Part shown: positions 37,209-46,237 of the stretch, one piece after another
How the letters are laid out: each line of letters starts with the position of its first letter
Position numbering within the stretch: the stretch's first letter is position 1
NCBI GenBank assembly: GCA_016874035.1
Contig: VGVM01000001.1
Coordinates: 1-64,000, forward strand
Direction of reading: 5' to 3'
Origin: Gemmatimonadota bacterium
GTDB lineage: Bacteria > Gemmatimonadota > Gemmatimonadetes > Gemmatimonadales > Gemmatimonadaceae
Length of the DNA stretch: 64,000 nucleotides
Made by a program: the position numbers and the translations under genes
The notes under the pieces: generated by a model
What the model was told of the DNA's origin: nothing
Seen by the model: the letters and a program-made list of their open reading frames with translations, nothing else
Databases searched by the model: none

Positions 37209-38558
37209 ATGCCCAAGCGCCCCCTCGTCATCGTCCACGGCTACAGCGACAAGGGCGAGAGCTTCCGGAAATGGAAGGACATCCTCGTCGCCCGCTGCGG
37301 CTACTCCGCCGACCAGGTCCACATCTGCAGCTACCGGTCGCTCACGAACGAAATCACGATCAAGGACATCGCCGAGGGTTTCGATCGCGCGCTGAAGCTC
37401 GTGCCCGCGCTCCGGGACGGCGCGCCGTTCGACGCCATGGTGCACTCGACCGGCATGTTGGTCGTGCGATCATGGCTCACCCAGTACGGCGCGGCGAAGG
37501 CGCCGCTTCGCAACCTCATTGCCCTCGCGCCTGCGACCTTCGGATCGCCGCTCGCCCACAAGGGCCGCAGCTTCCTTGGATCGATCTTCAAGGGCAGCAA
37601 GAGCATCGGCTCGCCGGATTTCATGGAAGCCGGGAACGAAGTCCTCTACGGACTCGAGCTCGGCGGCTCGTTCACCTGGGACCTCGCGCACCGCGACCTG
37701 TTCAGCGACGAGGTGTTCTACGGGCCCACTCGCAAGACGCCATGCGTCTTCACGTTCTGCGGAGACCGCGGCTACGGCGGCCTGCAGTCCTTGGTCAACG
37801 AGCCGGGCACCGACGGCACGGTGCGCTGGGCGGGCTGCGCGCTCAACTCGCGCAAGTTCGTCATTGACCTCACCGCCCGTCGCGACGGGAGCCGGCGCGC
37901 GCGCACGGTGGTGGTCCCCATGCAGGGCGAGGATTCGCGCCTTATTCCCATCGCTGGGCTGCACCACGGCACGATCGTCTCCAATCCGTCCGACGAACTG
38001 ATCGGTTTCGTGCGCGACGCGCTCGCCGTGGGCACGGCGGCCGAGTATCAGGCCTTCAATGACCGCGCCTCCGCAGCCACCAAGGCCGCCCGCGCGAAGA
38101 TGAAGCCGTTCCAGCAGTTCGTGATCCGAGCCGTGGACGAGCGTGGCGACCCGATCCCGGATTGGAACGCCACGCTGTTCCGCACGTCGGACGGTGGAAA
38201 GCAAGTGCGCGAGTTCGCCACCGACGTGCACGTGTACTCCCGCGACAAATCGCTGCGCTGCTTCCACGTGGACTTGGGCGCGCTGGGCAATGCGACAGAC
38301 GGCGGGCTCCTGCTCCGCGTGATCGCCTCCACCGGCACGGCGTATGTGAGCTACTCGGGCGTGAAATCCGAGATTGCCGAACTCACGGGCGAACAGACGC
38401 GCGCCGGCCACTGGGATGCGCAGCTCGAGGTTCCCGCCACCGTGAAAGGCACGACGCTGTTCTACCCGTTCACGACCACACTGATCGAGCTGGTGCTCAA
38501 CCGCGAGCCGACGCCACTCGGCGATGACAAACCCAACGAGGTGACGCGCTGGGTGTAG
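37209..38558 (+). CDS. Alpha/beta-hydrolase (lipase-like) with C-terminal beta-sandwich-like region
   Basis: LVIVHGYSDKGESFRKW; HSTGMLVVRSWL nucleophile elbow variant (HSTGM); GLHHGTIVSNPSDELIGFV candidate His region. Confidence 0.75.
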   Translation: MPKRPLVIVHGYSDKGESFRKWKDILVARCGYSADQVHICSYRSLTNEITIKDIAEGFDRALKLVPALRDGAPFDAMVHSTGMLVVRSWLTQYGAAKAPLRNLIALAPATFGSPLAHKGRSFLGSIFKGSKSIGSPDFMEAGNEVLYGLELGGSFTWDLAHRDLFSDEVFYGPTRKTPCVFTFCGDRGYGGLQSLVNEPGTDGTVRWAGCALNSRKFVIDLTARRDGSRRARTVVVPMQGEDSRLIPIAGLHHGTIVSNPSDELIGFVRDALAVGTAAEYQAFNDRASAATKAARAKMKPFQQFVIRAVDERGDPIPDWNATLFRTSDGGKQVREFATDVHVYSRDKSLRCFHVDLGALGNATDGGLLLRVIASTGTAYVSYSGVKSEIAELTGEQTRAGHWDAQLEVPATVKGTTLFYPFTTTLIELVLNREPTPLGDDKPNEVTRWV

Positions 38559-38655
38559 GGGGGGGGCGGCCCGTTCCGCGCTCGGCGACGTCGTCGGCGT
38601 AGTCCGGCGCTGTCCTGCGGTCGCCGCGGGCCGGGGCGAGCAGTAGCTTCTGGCC

Positions 38656-39336
38656 ATGCATCGCCGAACCCATGGTCTCATCGCCGCCGCGAGCATCCTT
38701 TCGCTGGCATGCAGCAGTGGCGCGCCCCCTCGCACCGGCGTCACACTTGCTCCAGGCGCCGGCGTGGCCACGACAATCAGTGAGGCCACGCGCGTAGCCC
38801 TCGTCACGGCCGACAGCGCCGCGCGTGCGTTTGCTCCGGCGGACGTCGAGTTCATGCAGGGCATGGTTCCGCACCATGCGCAGGCCATCCGGATGGCCGG
38901 TTGGGCGGAAACTCACGGCGCCCGGGCAGACGTGAAGCTGCTCAGCGCGCGCATCCTGGTCGCACAGACCGATGAGATCCGCATGATGCGCCGCTGGCTC
39001 GCCGATCGGCGCCAGGAAGTCCCGGATTCCATGGCCATGCGCCACGTCATGACGATGAACGGCATGAGGCACGAGATGATGATGCCGGGCATGCTCACCG
39101 ACGAGGAGATGGCCGCGCTCGATGCGGCGCGCGGCTCAGCGTTTGACCGGCTCTTCCTCACCGGGATGATCCGCCACCACCAGGGCGCGATCGAGATGGT
39201 GTACACGCTGCTCAGTCACGGCAACGCTGGGCACGACGACACCGTATTCCGGTTTGCCAACGATGTCGTGTCCGATCAGTCGGCGGAGATCACCCTGATG
39301 TACCGCATGCTCGAGACCGTCCCCCCGCTTCAGTAG
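38656..39336 (+). CDS. DUF305 family protein, lipoprotein
   Basis: Lipobox SLAC; FMQGMVPHHAQAIRMAGWAE and FLTGMIRHHQGAIEMVYTLL DUF305 motifs. Confidence 0.93.
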   Translation: MHRRTHGLIAAASILSLACSSGAPPRTGVTLAPGAGVATTISEATRVALVTADSAARAFAPADVEFMQGMVPHHAQAIRMAGWAETHGARADVKLLSARILVAQTDEIRMMRRWLADRRQEVPDSMAMRHVMTMNGMRHEMMMPGMLTDEEMAALDAARGSAFDRLFLTGMIRHHQGAIEMVYTLLSHGNAGHDDTVFRFANDVVSDQSAEITLMYRMLETVPPLQ

Positions 39337-39369
39337 CACACCAGCTTGTCCACCCTCACGCAGACCTCC

Positions 39370-41253
39370 ATGAAACAGCGTGCCGCAGTTGTCGTCACCC
39401 TCCTCGCTATCGCTGTGGCGTGCTCGCGTACGCCGTCGCCCGCCGGACCGCCGCAGCCTGCGGACGGTCGTACGATCTCCGGCGACATCTTCCTCGGCGA
39501 TGCCCCGCCGCAGCGCTACCCCGAGAGCGCGAAAGTGCCGAGTCCTGACCCGCGCGTCGGGCTGAAGCCGGGCGAGAAGGTCGGCGAGGCCGGCGAAGCA
39601 GCGTTCCACATGCGCCTGCTCTCCAACTCGCCCGCGCCGCAGGTATTCACCGGCCGCGGTGCGACGGGCTCGGACCTCGCGTTCAGCGGCAACTACGCGA
39701 TCCAGGGCAACTACCGCGGCTTCGCGATCTGGGAGATGTCGAACCCGCGCGCGCCGAAGCTCGTGAGCGCGTACCTCTGCCCGACCAGCCAGGGCGACCC
39801 GACGGTGTACGGGAACCTGCTGTTTATCTCCGGCGAATCGCAGGGCGCGCGCAATGACTGCGGCACCACGCCGATCACCGACTCGGTGAGTCTGGACCGG
39901 TTCCGCGGCGTCCGCATCTTCGATATCGCGGATAAGGCCAACCCTCGGCTGGTCATGAACGTCCAGACCTGCCGCGGCTCGCATACGAACACGCTCGTGC
40001 AGGACCCGAACGACAAGGACAACATCTACGTGTACGTCTCGGGCTATTCGGCGATTCGTTCGTCGAAAGAGCTTGCGGGTTGCCAGGACGGCGCGCCCGG
40101 CGACCCGATGAGCGCCCGGTTCCGCATCGAGGTGATCAAGGTGCCGCTCAAGAATCCCGAGCGGTCCGCAGTCGTGAACTCGCCGCACTTGCTGGCCGAC
40201 CTCACGGGCCGCACGGTTCACGCGCCCCCGCCGAGCGACACCGGTGGGCGTGGTGGGCGGGCAGGCGGCGGTGGCCGGGGTGGTGCCGGTCGCGGCGCGC
40301 CGCCCCCGGGACCACCGGGCGTGGGCCAGAGCGGGTGCCATGACATCACGGCCTACCCGCGCATTGGATACGCGGGCGGGGCTTGCGGCGGCTACGGGTT
40401 GCTATTTGACGTTCGCGACCCGAAGAACCCGAAGCGCCTCAAGTCCGTCGCGGACTCCAACATGTCCTTCTGGCATTCGGCGACGTTCAGCAATGACGGC
40501 TCGAAGCTGCTGTTCTCGGACGAATGGGGTGGCGGCAGTGCGCCGCGCTGCCGCGCGACCGACAAGCTCGAGTGGGGCGGCAACGCGATCTTCACCGTCG
40601 AGAAGGGCGAGCTCAAGTTCAAGAGCTATTACAAGATGCCGGCAGCCCAGACCAACGAGGAGATCTGCACGGCCCACAACGGCTCGCTGATCCCCGTGCC
40701 GGGCCGCGACATCATGGTTCAGGCCTTCTATATGGGCGGGCAGACGGTGTTCGACTGGACCGACCCCGCGAACCCATTCGAGATCGCGTTCTTCGATCGG
40801 GGCCCGGGTGGCGGCTACTGGTCCACGTACTGGTTCAATGGCGTGATCGTATCGTCGGACGAGGCGCGCGGGCTCGACATCCACGAACTCACGCCGAGCC
40901 CGTACCTCACGCAGAACGAGATTGATGCGGCGAAGACGGTGAAGTACGTCGAGTTCAACTCGCAGGAGCAGCCGCACACGGTGTGGCCGCCGAGCTTCCC
41001 GCTCGCGCGCGCGTACCTGGATCAGCTCGAGCGCAACGGCGGCCTCTCGGCGAACCGTATCAGCGCGATCCGCAACGGGCTGCTCGCCGCGGAGCGGGGC
41101 GGCTGCGGAGGGCGGAACGCCGCGCTTGCGGCGCTCGGCGAGGGAGTGAAGGGCGACATCGGCGGCGCGACCGACAAGGGCAGGGTGGAACTCGTGTCGC
41201 GCGCAATAGTGGACCTGTCGAAGACCAACTGCGTGAACCCGGTGATTCCGTAG
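39370..41253 (+). CDS. LVIVD-type beta-propeller lipoprotein
   Basis: Lipobox AIAVAC; repeats RGFAIWEMSNPRAPKLVSAY, RGVRIFDIADKANPRLVMNVQTCRGSHTNT, LLFDVRDPKNPKRLKSV; Gly/Arg-rich insert GGRGGRAGGGGRGGAGRG. Confidence 0.85.
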   Translation: MKQRAAVVVTLLAIAVACSRTPSPAGPPQPADGRTISGDIFLGDAPPQRYPESAKVPSPDPRVGLKPGEKVGEAGEAAFHMRLLSNSPAPQVFTGRGATGSDLAFSGNYAIQGNYRGFAIWEMSNPRAPKLVSAYLCPTSQGDPTVYGNLLFISGESQGARNDCGTTPITDSVSLDRFRGVRIFDIADKANPRLVMNVQTCRGSHTNTLVQDPNDKDNIYVYVSGYSAIRSSKELAGCQDGAPGDPMSARFRIEVIKVPLKNPERSAVVNSPHLLADLTGRTVHAPPPSDTGGRGGRAGGGGRGGAGRGAPPPGPPGVGQSGCHDITAYPRIGYAGGACGGYGLLFDVRDPKNPKRLKSVADSNMSFWHSATFSNDGSKLLFSDEWGGGSAPRCRATDKLEWGGNAIFTVEKGELKFKSYYKMPAAQTNEEICTAHNGSLIPVPGRDIMVQAFYMGGQTVFDWTDPANPFEIAFFDRGPGGGYWSTYWFNGVIVSSDEARGLDIHELTPSPYLTQNEIDAAKTVKYVEFNSQEQPHTVWPPSFPLARAYLDQLERNGGLSANRISAIRNGLLAAERGGCGGRNAALAALGEGVKGDIGGATDKGRVELVSRAIVDLSKTNCVNPVIP

Positions 41254-41280
41254 GGATCCCGGAGTGCACGCGGAACGAAA

Positions 41281-41317
41281 GAGGCCGCCGGGATTCTCCG
41301 GCGGCCTCTCGTGTTTT
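41281..41317 (+). terminator. Rho-independent terminator between convergent genes
   Basis: GAGGCCGCCGG-gattct-CCGGCGGCCTC (11-bp perfect stem) followed by TCGTGTTTT. Confidence 0.9.
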
Positions 41318-41337
41318 CCTGCCCGCGAGTCAGCGAG

Positions 41338-41670
41338 CTAGAACTTCACCTTCCCAAACAGGAACAGCAGCGCCAGCAGCGTCCCCATCGCGATCGCGAG
41401 CAATCCGCTGAAGATGCGCTTGAACAACGGGCTGTCGTATTTGAGGTGCATGTAGAACATGACGACGATGACGAACTTCACGGCCGACATGATCAGCAGC
41501 GCCGGCACGAAGAACTTGGTCGCCACGAACGCAGGGATGTAATACACCCACACTTCGACGACGGTGATCAGGAATAGCCAGAGCGCGACCCACTTGTATT
41601 CCTTCCAGGTCGGGTGCGCGTGTCCACCGGCTTCGTGGTCCGCGTGTGCGGCGACTGAATGATCGCTCAT
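41338..41670 (-). CDS. Cytochrome c oxidase subunit IV family protein
   Basis: Small 3-TM protein (YKWVALWLFLITVVEVWVYY..LLIMSAVKFVIVVMFYMHLKYD) at the end of the cta operon. Confidence 0.9.
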   Translation of the reverse strand: MSDHSVAAHADHEAGGHAHPTWKEYKWVALWLFLITVVEVWVYYIPAFVATKFFVPALLIMSAVKFVIVVMFYMHLKYDSPLFKRIFSGLLAIAMGTLLALLFLFGKVKF

Positions 41671-41683
41671 TGGGGGAGTCCGA

Positions 41684-42460
41684 TTACTGGATGAGGTAGA
41701 TAAGCGTGAAGATCGCGATCCAGACGACGTCCACGAAGTGCCAGTACAGCGCGCAGATGTCCACCAGCAGCACGTCGTTCTTGCCCTTCAGGTCGCGTCG
41801 CACGTCAATCGCGAACATCGTGAGGAGCCAGAGGACGCCAATCGTCACGTGGCCGCCGTGGAAGCCGGTCAGCGTGAAGAAGGAGGACCCGAAGAGGTTC
41901 GTCTGGATCGTGAGCCCTTCGTGCACGAAGGACGTGAACTCGTAGCTCTGGTAGCCGAGGAACGTGGCACCCATGATCGCGGTCGCCATGAGCCAGAACC
42001 TGGATGACGCGAGGCAGCGGTCCCACCAACCGGCGCCGGCCGGAAGCGGCTTGCCCTTGTTCTCCACGGCGGCCAACGCAAGCACCATTGCCAGCGAGGA
42101 CATCAGGAGGACAAAGGTGGACTGCGACGTGACCGGGATGTCGAGGATCGGCTTGGTCACATCGGCGACGGCGCAGCCCTTGGCCTGCACCGCCGCGGCG
42201 CTTTCGCCGATGACGTTGGAAACCTTGCACCCCCACTCGTGCGGCCACGGGCCGACTTTCGAGCGCCCCTTGTACACGAGATACGTGGAGATGAGCGAAG
42301 CGAAGAGCATGCACTCGGAGCCGATGAACGTCCACACCGCGATCTTGCGGTGGTCGAGTCCGGTGGTGGTGTAGTGCACGTGATGGCCGTCATGTCCGTG
42401 GGCGTCTCCGCCCCCGTGCGAACCACCGTGCGAATCGTGTGCGACAGCTGCAGTAGCCAC
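41684..42460 (-). CDS. ctaE: Cytochrome c oxidase subunit III
   Basis: GSECMLFASLISTYLVYKGRS; FFTLTGFHGGHVTIGVLWLL; ALYWHFVDVVWIAIFTLIYL. Confidence 0.95.
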   Translation of the reverse strand: MATAAVAHDSHGGSHGGGDAHGHDGHHVHYTTTGLDHRKIAVWTFIGSECMLFASLISTYLVYKGRSKVGPWPHEWGCKVSNVIGESAAAVQAKGCAVADVTKPILDIPVTSQSTFVLLMSSLAMVLALAAVENKGKPLPAGAGWWDRCLASSRFWLMATAIMGATFLGYQSYEFTSFVHEGLTIQTNLFGSSFFTLTGFHGGHVTIGVLWLLTMFAIDVRRDLKGKNDVLLVDICALYWHFVDVVWIAIFTLIYLIQ

Positions 42461-42476
42461 GGGTATCGTCTCCGGT

Positions 42477-44408
42477 TTATTCGAGTGGGCTGGTCAGCCA
42501 GGCGTACAGCGACGCGATCATCGCGCCGCCGCCGCCGATTATCACGGCGAGCGCCAGGGGCATCATGTCCAGGTGGATGAAGATCAGGCCGCCGAACATC
42601 ACCACCATGAACAGCGCGGTGACCAGCGGCTTGATCGTGGCGATCGGCATCGGGATACCGAGCGCCTGCGCCGACCGCGTGTCCGTCTGCTCGTGAATCG
42701 GCACAGCCTGCGCGGCGGCGATGAGCGCCGGGTCCGCATTCGAGTGCCCGATGTCCGCCGTGAGGGCCGGATTCTTCAGGTCCCACATCGGGTAACGCGA
42801 CGTCACGATCGGGTACTTCGCGAAGTTGTAGTCCGGCGGCGGCGACGGGATGGACCACTCGAGCGTTCCCGCACCCCACGGGTCGTTCGGCGCCTGCTCA
42901 CCGCCCTTCCGGCTCTTCAGGAAGTTGTACGCGAAGATCAGGAGGCCTGCGCCTTGGAAGAACACGCCGATCGTCGAGAGCCAGTTGAAGAAGTCCCAGC
43001 CTTGGCCGGCGTCGTACGTGTAGATACGGCGCGGCATGCCCAGCATGCCGGCGTAGTGCATCGGGAAGAACGTGAGGTTCATGCCGATGAAGAACAGCCA
43101 GAAATGCAGGTTGCCGAGCGTCTCGCTCATGAACCGGCCGGTCATCTTCGGATAGTAGAAGTAGATGCCGCCCATGATGCCCATGATCGAGCCACCGAAG
43201 AGCACATAGTGGAAGTGCGCCACGATGAAGTACGTATCCGTCTGCTGGAGGTCCGTCGGCGGTGACGAGTGCATCACGCCGGAGATGCCGCCGATCGTGA
43301 ACAAGCCGACCAGCGCGATCGCGAACTTCATCGCGACGGTGAACTTGATCTGGCCGCCCCACATCGTCGCGATCCAGTTGAAGATCTTCACGCCGGTCGG
43401 GATGCCGATCAGCATCGTCGCCATCGAGAAGATCGCGTCCGCCGTGGCACCCATCCCGACCGCGAACATGTGGTGGGCCCACACGCCGAAGCCGAGGAAG
43501 CCGATCATGATGCCCGAGTACACCATCACGTTGTAGCCGAACAGCGGCTTCTTCGAGAAGGTGGGCAGGATCTCCGAGGCAAGGCCGAACGCCGGGAGGA
43601 TCAGGATGTACACCTCGGGGTGTCCGAACACCCAGAAGAGGTGCTGCCAGAGCAGCGGATCGGCGCCGGCGGCGATCTCATAGAACTGCGTGCCGAAGAA
43701 GCGGTCGAACTGGAGGAAGAACAGCGCGATCGTGATCGCCGGGAAGGCGAGCACGAGCAGGAACTGCACGACAAACGACATCCAGGTGAAGATCGGCATG
43801 CGCATCAGGGTCATCCCCGGCGTACGCATGTTGATGATCGTCGTGATGAAGTTGAACGCCGCGGCCAGCGAACTGATGCCGAGGATCTGGAGGCCGAGCA
43901 GCCAGAAGTCGATGTTCAGCCCGGCGGAGAATTGCCGCGTGGTGAGCGGCGCGTAGCCGAACCACCCGCCATCCGGGGCGACCTTGAAGAAGATCGGCAG
44001 CGTCATGAACAGGCCGCCGAAGAGGTACACCCAGTAGCTGAACGCGTTGAGTCGCGGGAAGGCGACGTCGCGCGCGCCGATCTGCAACGGGATCAGGTGG
44101 TTGAAGAACGCGGCGGAGAGCGGCATGATGACGAGGAAGACCATCGTCGTGCCGTGCATGGTGAACAGCTGGTTGTACATCTCCGCCGAGACGAGCTTGC
44201 CGTTCGGGCCCATGAGCTGGAGGCGCATGATGAACGCCTCGATGCCGCCGACGAACAGGAACCCGAGCGCGGTCCAAAGGTAGAGCGTGCCGATGCGCTT
44301 GTGGTCCGTCGTCGCCAACCAACTCCAGAGGCCGGATTGCGCGCCGGCTCCGGCGTACGCGCCGGCGGCCTGTGACCCGACCGGGGCGGGAGCTGCTGTG
44401 GTAGCCAT
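42477..44408 (-). CDS. ctaD: Cytochrome c oxidase subunit I
   Basis: WLATTDHKRIGTLYLWTALGF; WVFGHPEVYILILPAFGLASEI; DTYFIVAHFHYVLFGGS. Confidence 0.97.
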   Translation of the reverse strand: MATTAAPAPVGSQAAGAYAGAGAQSGLWSWLATTDHKRIGTLYLWTALGFLFVGGIEAFIMRLQLMGPNGKLVSAEMYNQLFTMHGTTMVFLVIMPLSAAFFNHLIPLQIGARDVAFPRLNAFSYWVYLFGGLFMTLPIFFKVAPDGGWFGYAPLTTRQFSAGLNIDFWLLGLQILGISSLAAAFNFITTIINMRTPGMTLMRMPIFTWMSFVVQFLLVLAFPAITIALFFLQFDRFFGTQFYEIAAGADPLLWQHLFWVFGHPEVYILILPAFGLASEILPTFSKKPLFGYNVMVYSGIMIGFLGFGVWAHHMFAVGMGATADAIFSMATMLIGIPTGVKIFNWIATMWGGQIKFTVAMKFAIALVGLFTIGGISGVMHSSPPTDLQQTDTYFIVAHFHYVLFGGSIMGIMGGIYFYYPKMTGRFMSETLGNLHFWLFFIGMNLTFFPMHYAGMLGMPRRIYTYDAGQGWDFFNWLSTIGVFFQGAGLLIFAYNFLKSRKGGEQAPNDPWGAGTLEWSIPSPPPDYNFAKYPIVTSRYPMWDLKNPALTADIGHSNADPALIAAAQAVPIHEQTDTRSAQALGIPMPIATIKPLVTALFMVVMFGGLIFIHLDMMPLALAVIIGGGGAMIASLYAWLTSPLE

Positions 44409-44429
44409 ATGAGTAGGAGTCTCCGCCGG

Positions 44430-45731
44430 TTACTTGAGAGTCATCAGGTAGGCCACGATATCAGCGATTTCCTTGTCGCTGAGTCCGGCCGTGACATTCG
44501 CCTTCATTGCCGGGCTGTACTGGCCCTGGCCGAAGGTGTTCATCGTCGCGCCGGGCTTCATGACGGGCGCGTTCTTGATCCATTTCGCCAGGTTCATCGC
44601 GTTCGTCGGGAACAAGCCGCCGCCAAACGTGTGGCGTGACGCCATGTGCGTGAGGTTTGGTCCCTTCGCCTGGTCGTCCGTGATCATGGCGAGTTCGCCG
44701 CGGATCACGTGGCAGGTCATGCACGGCGCCTTGCCGAGGTTTTGCGGGTTCGTCACCAGTGCGTGGCCCGCTGCGGCGTCGCCGCTGCCCAGCGTGGCCT
44801 CGTCAAACGTGATGCCAGCCGGAATCGGGGTCTGCGGAATCGTGTGCGACGGCATCTTGTCAGCCGGGTACACGTAGCCGGCGGTCGGTGCCGCTGCCGG
44901 AACGGGCAGCGGGAGCACGGCGGCCCTCGCCGGCGCGCGGCGGGCGGCGCTGTCCGCCGCGGCCTGTGCCGCGAGTACCGGCGGCGACATCGCGGCCGGA
45001 CCCTTCTGGTGAGCGGCCCAGCTCTCGAAGTTCTCTTGCGACGTCGTGTACACCCGGAAGCGCATGTTCGCATGCGACGCACCGCAGTATTCGGTGCAGA
45101 ACCCGTTGAACACGCCGTCGGTCAGCTTGGCGTCCGGCGTGTACCAGAGGTGGTTCGTCTTATTCGTGATCAGGTCGCGCTTGCCCGCGAGTCCGGGCGT
45201 CCAGAACGAGTGGAGCACGTCCACGGTGCGCAGCGAGAAGTTCACCGTCTTGCCTGCCGGCAGGTACAGCTCGTTCGCGGTGGTCACCCCGTACTGCGGG
45301 TAACGGAACTCCCACCACCATTGGTGACCAAACACCTCGACCTGGAGCGCATCGGCCGGCGCCGGCGCCTGCGTCTTGAAGATTGCCTTGACGGTGGGGA
45401 TCGCGATCGGCAGCAGGATCAGCACCGGAATCGCGGTCCAGACCATCTCGAGCGTGTGGCTGCCATGGACCGCCTTCGGAGCCGGCGCACCCGGCTTCGT
45501 CCGATAGCGGACCATGGTGTAGATCAGCAGGGCCTCGACGGCCACGAACACGATCATCCCGATGAACAGGATGCGATCCCAGAGCCCGTTGACGATGACG
45601 TTGTGCTCTGAGTTGGCGGTGAAGGTCGTGTTGGGATACTGATCCGTTGAGACGCAGGCGGCGAGCGCCAGCACGAGGCCTGCCGCCAGCAAATAGCGCG
45701 CAGGCCGGCTGTGGGGCGTACGGGTCATCAA
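44430..45731 (-). CDS. ctaC: Cytochrome c oxidase subunit II with C-terminal cytochrome c domain
   Basis: CuA motif FCTEYCGASHANMRFRV; APCMTCHVIRG heme-c motif; lipobox LALAAC. Confidence 0.95.
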   Translation of the reverse strand: MMTRTPHSRPARYLLAAGLVLALAACVSTDQYPNTTFTANSEHNVIVNGLWDRILFIGMIVFVAVEALLIYTMVRYRTKPGAPAPKAVHGSHTLEMVWTAIPVLILLPIAIPTVKAIFKTQAPAPADALQVEVFGHQWWWEFRYPQYGVTTANELYLPAGKTVNFSLRTVDVLHSFWTPGLAGKRDLITNKTNHLWYTPDAKLTDGVFNGFCTEYCGASHANMRFRVYTTSQENFESWAAHQKGPAAMSPPVLAAQAAADSAARRAPARAAVLPLPVPAAAPTAGYVYPADKMPSHTIPQTPIPAGITFDEATLGSGDAAAGHALVTNPQNLGKAPCMTCHVIRGELAMITDDQAKGPNLTHMASRHTFGGGLFPTNAMNLAKWIKNAPVMKPGATMNTFGQGQYSPAMKANVTAGLSDKEIADIVAYLMTLK

Positions 45732-45858
45732 GGGGTCCTATCGGGGGGAAAGCCGCCGATGGCTCGGCGGCGCGGAAAACGACCCGACAAAGGTATCGGC
45801 CGGGGGGCGCTCTATGGAAGAGGAACGGCGAATTCGGCCCGATTTTGGGCCCCGGCGC

Positions 45859-46236
45859 TCAGTCTCCGCTGATTTCGATCGGCACCGCGTGCTCGGCCTT
45901 CACCTTGTTCACCGAGAGTTCCATGGCCGTGCGCAGCTGTGCAATCCCCTCGCGCATGCCCCGGATCTTGGCCTGGTCGCCGCCGCCGCCCCGGGTCGAG
46001 GAGAGGATGAACGCCGCGACCTGGTCCGCGATCATGCCGAACTGCCCTTTCAGCTGTCCTTGCAGGGGGACTGCGATCCGCTTCACCTGCTGCGGCATGG
46101 TACCGATCGGCCGCTGGTTCTTCATGTCCACCGCGGCGCGCTCGACCAACCCGTGGATGCGCTGGAGCGTCAAGAGGCCCTCTTCAAGGGTCTTCATCTT
46201 CTGCGTGCCGGCACCGTCAAGCTTGATCCCACCCAT
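45859..46236 (-). CDS. Conserved hypothetical protein
   Basis: 125-aa ORF immediately downstream of aspA-like gene; no recognised domain. Confidence 0.6.
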   Translation of the reverse strand: MGGIKLDGAGTQKMKTLEEGLLTLQRIHGLVERAAVDMKNQRPIGTMPQQVKRIAVPLQGQLKGQFGMIADQVAAFILSSTRGGGGDQAKIRGMREGIAQLRTAMELSVNKVKAEHAVPIEISGD

Positions 46237-46237
46237 G

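Noticed and set aside
38556-38566. Run of nine G after the lipase-like stop codon
   Set aside because: Intergenic homopolymer with no evident function; may be sequencing noise.
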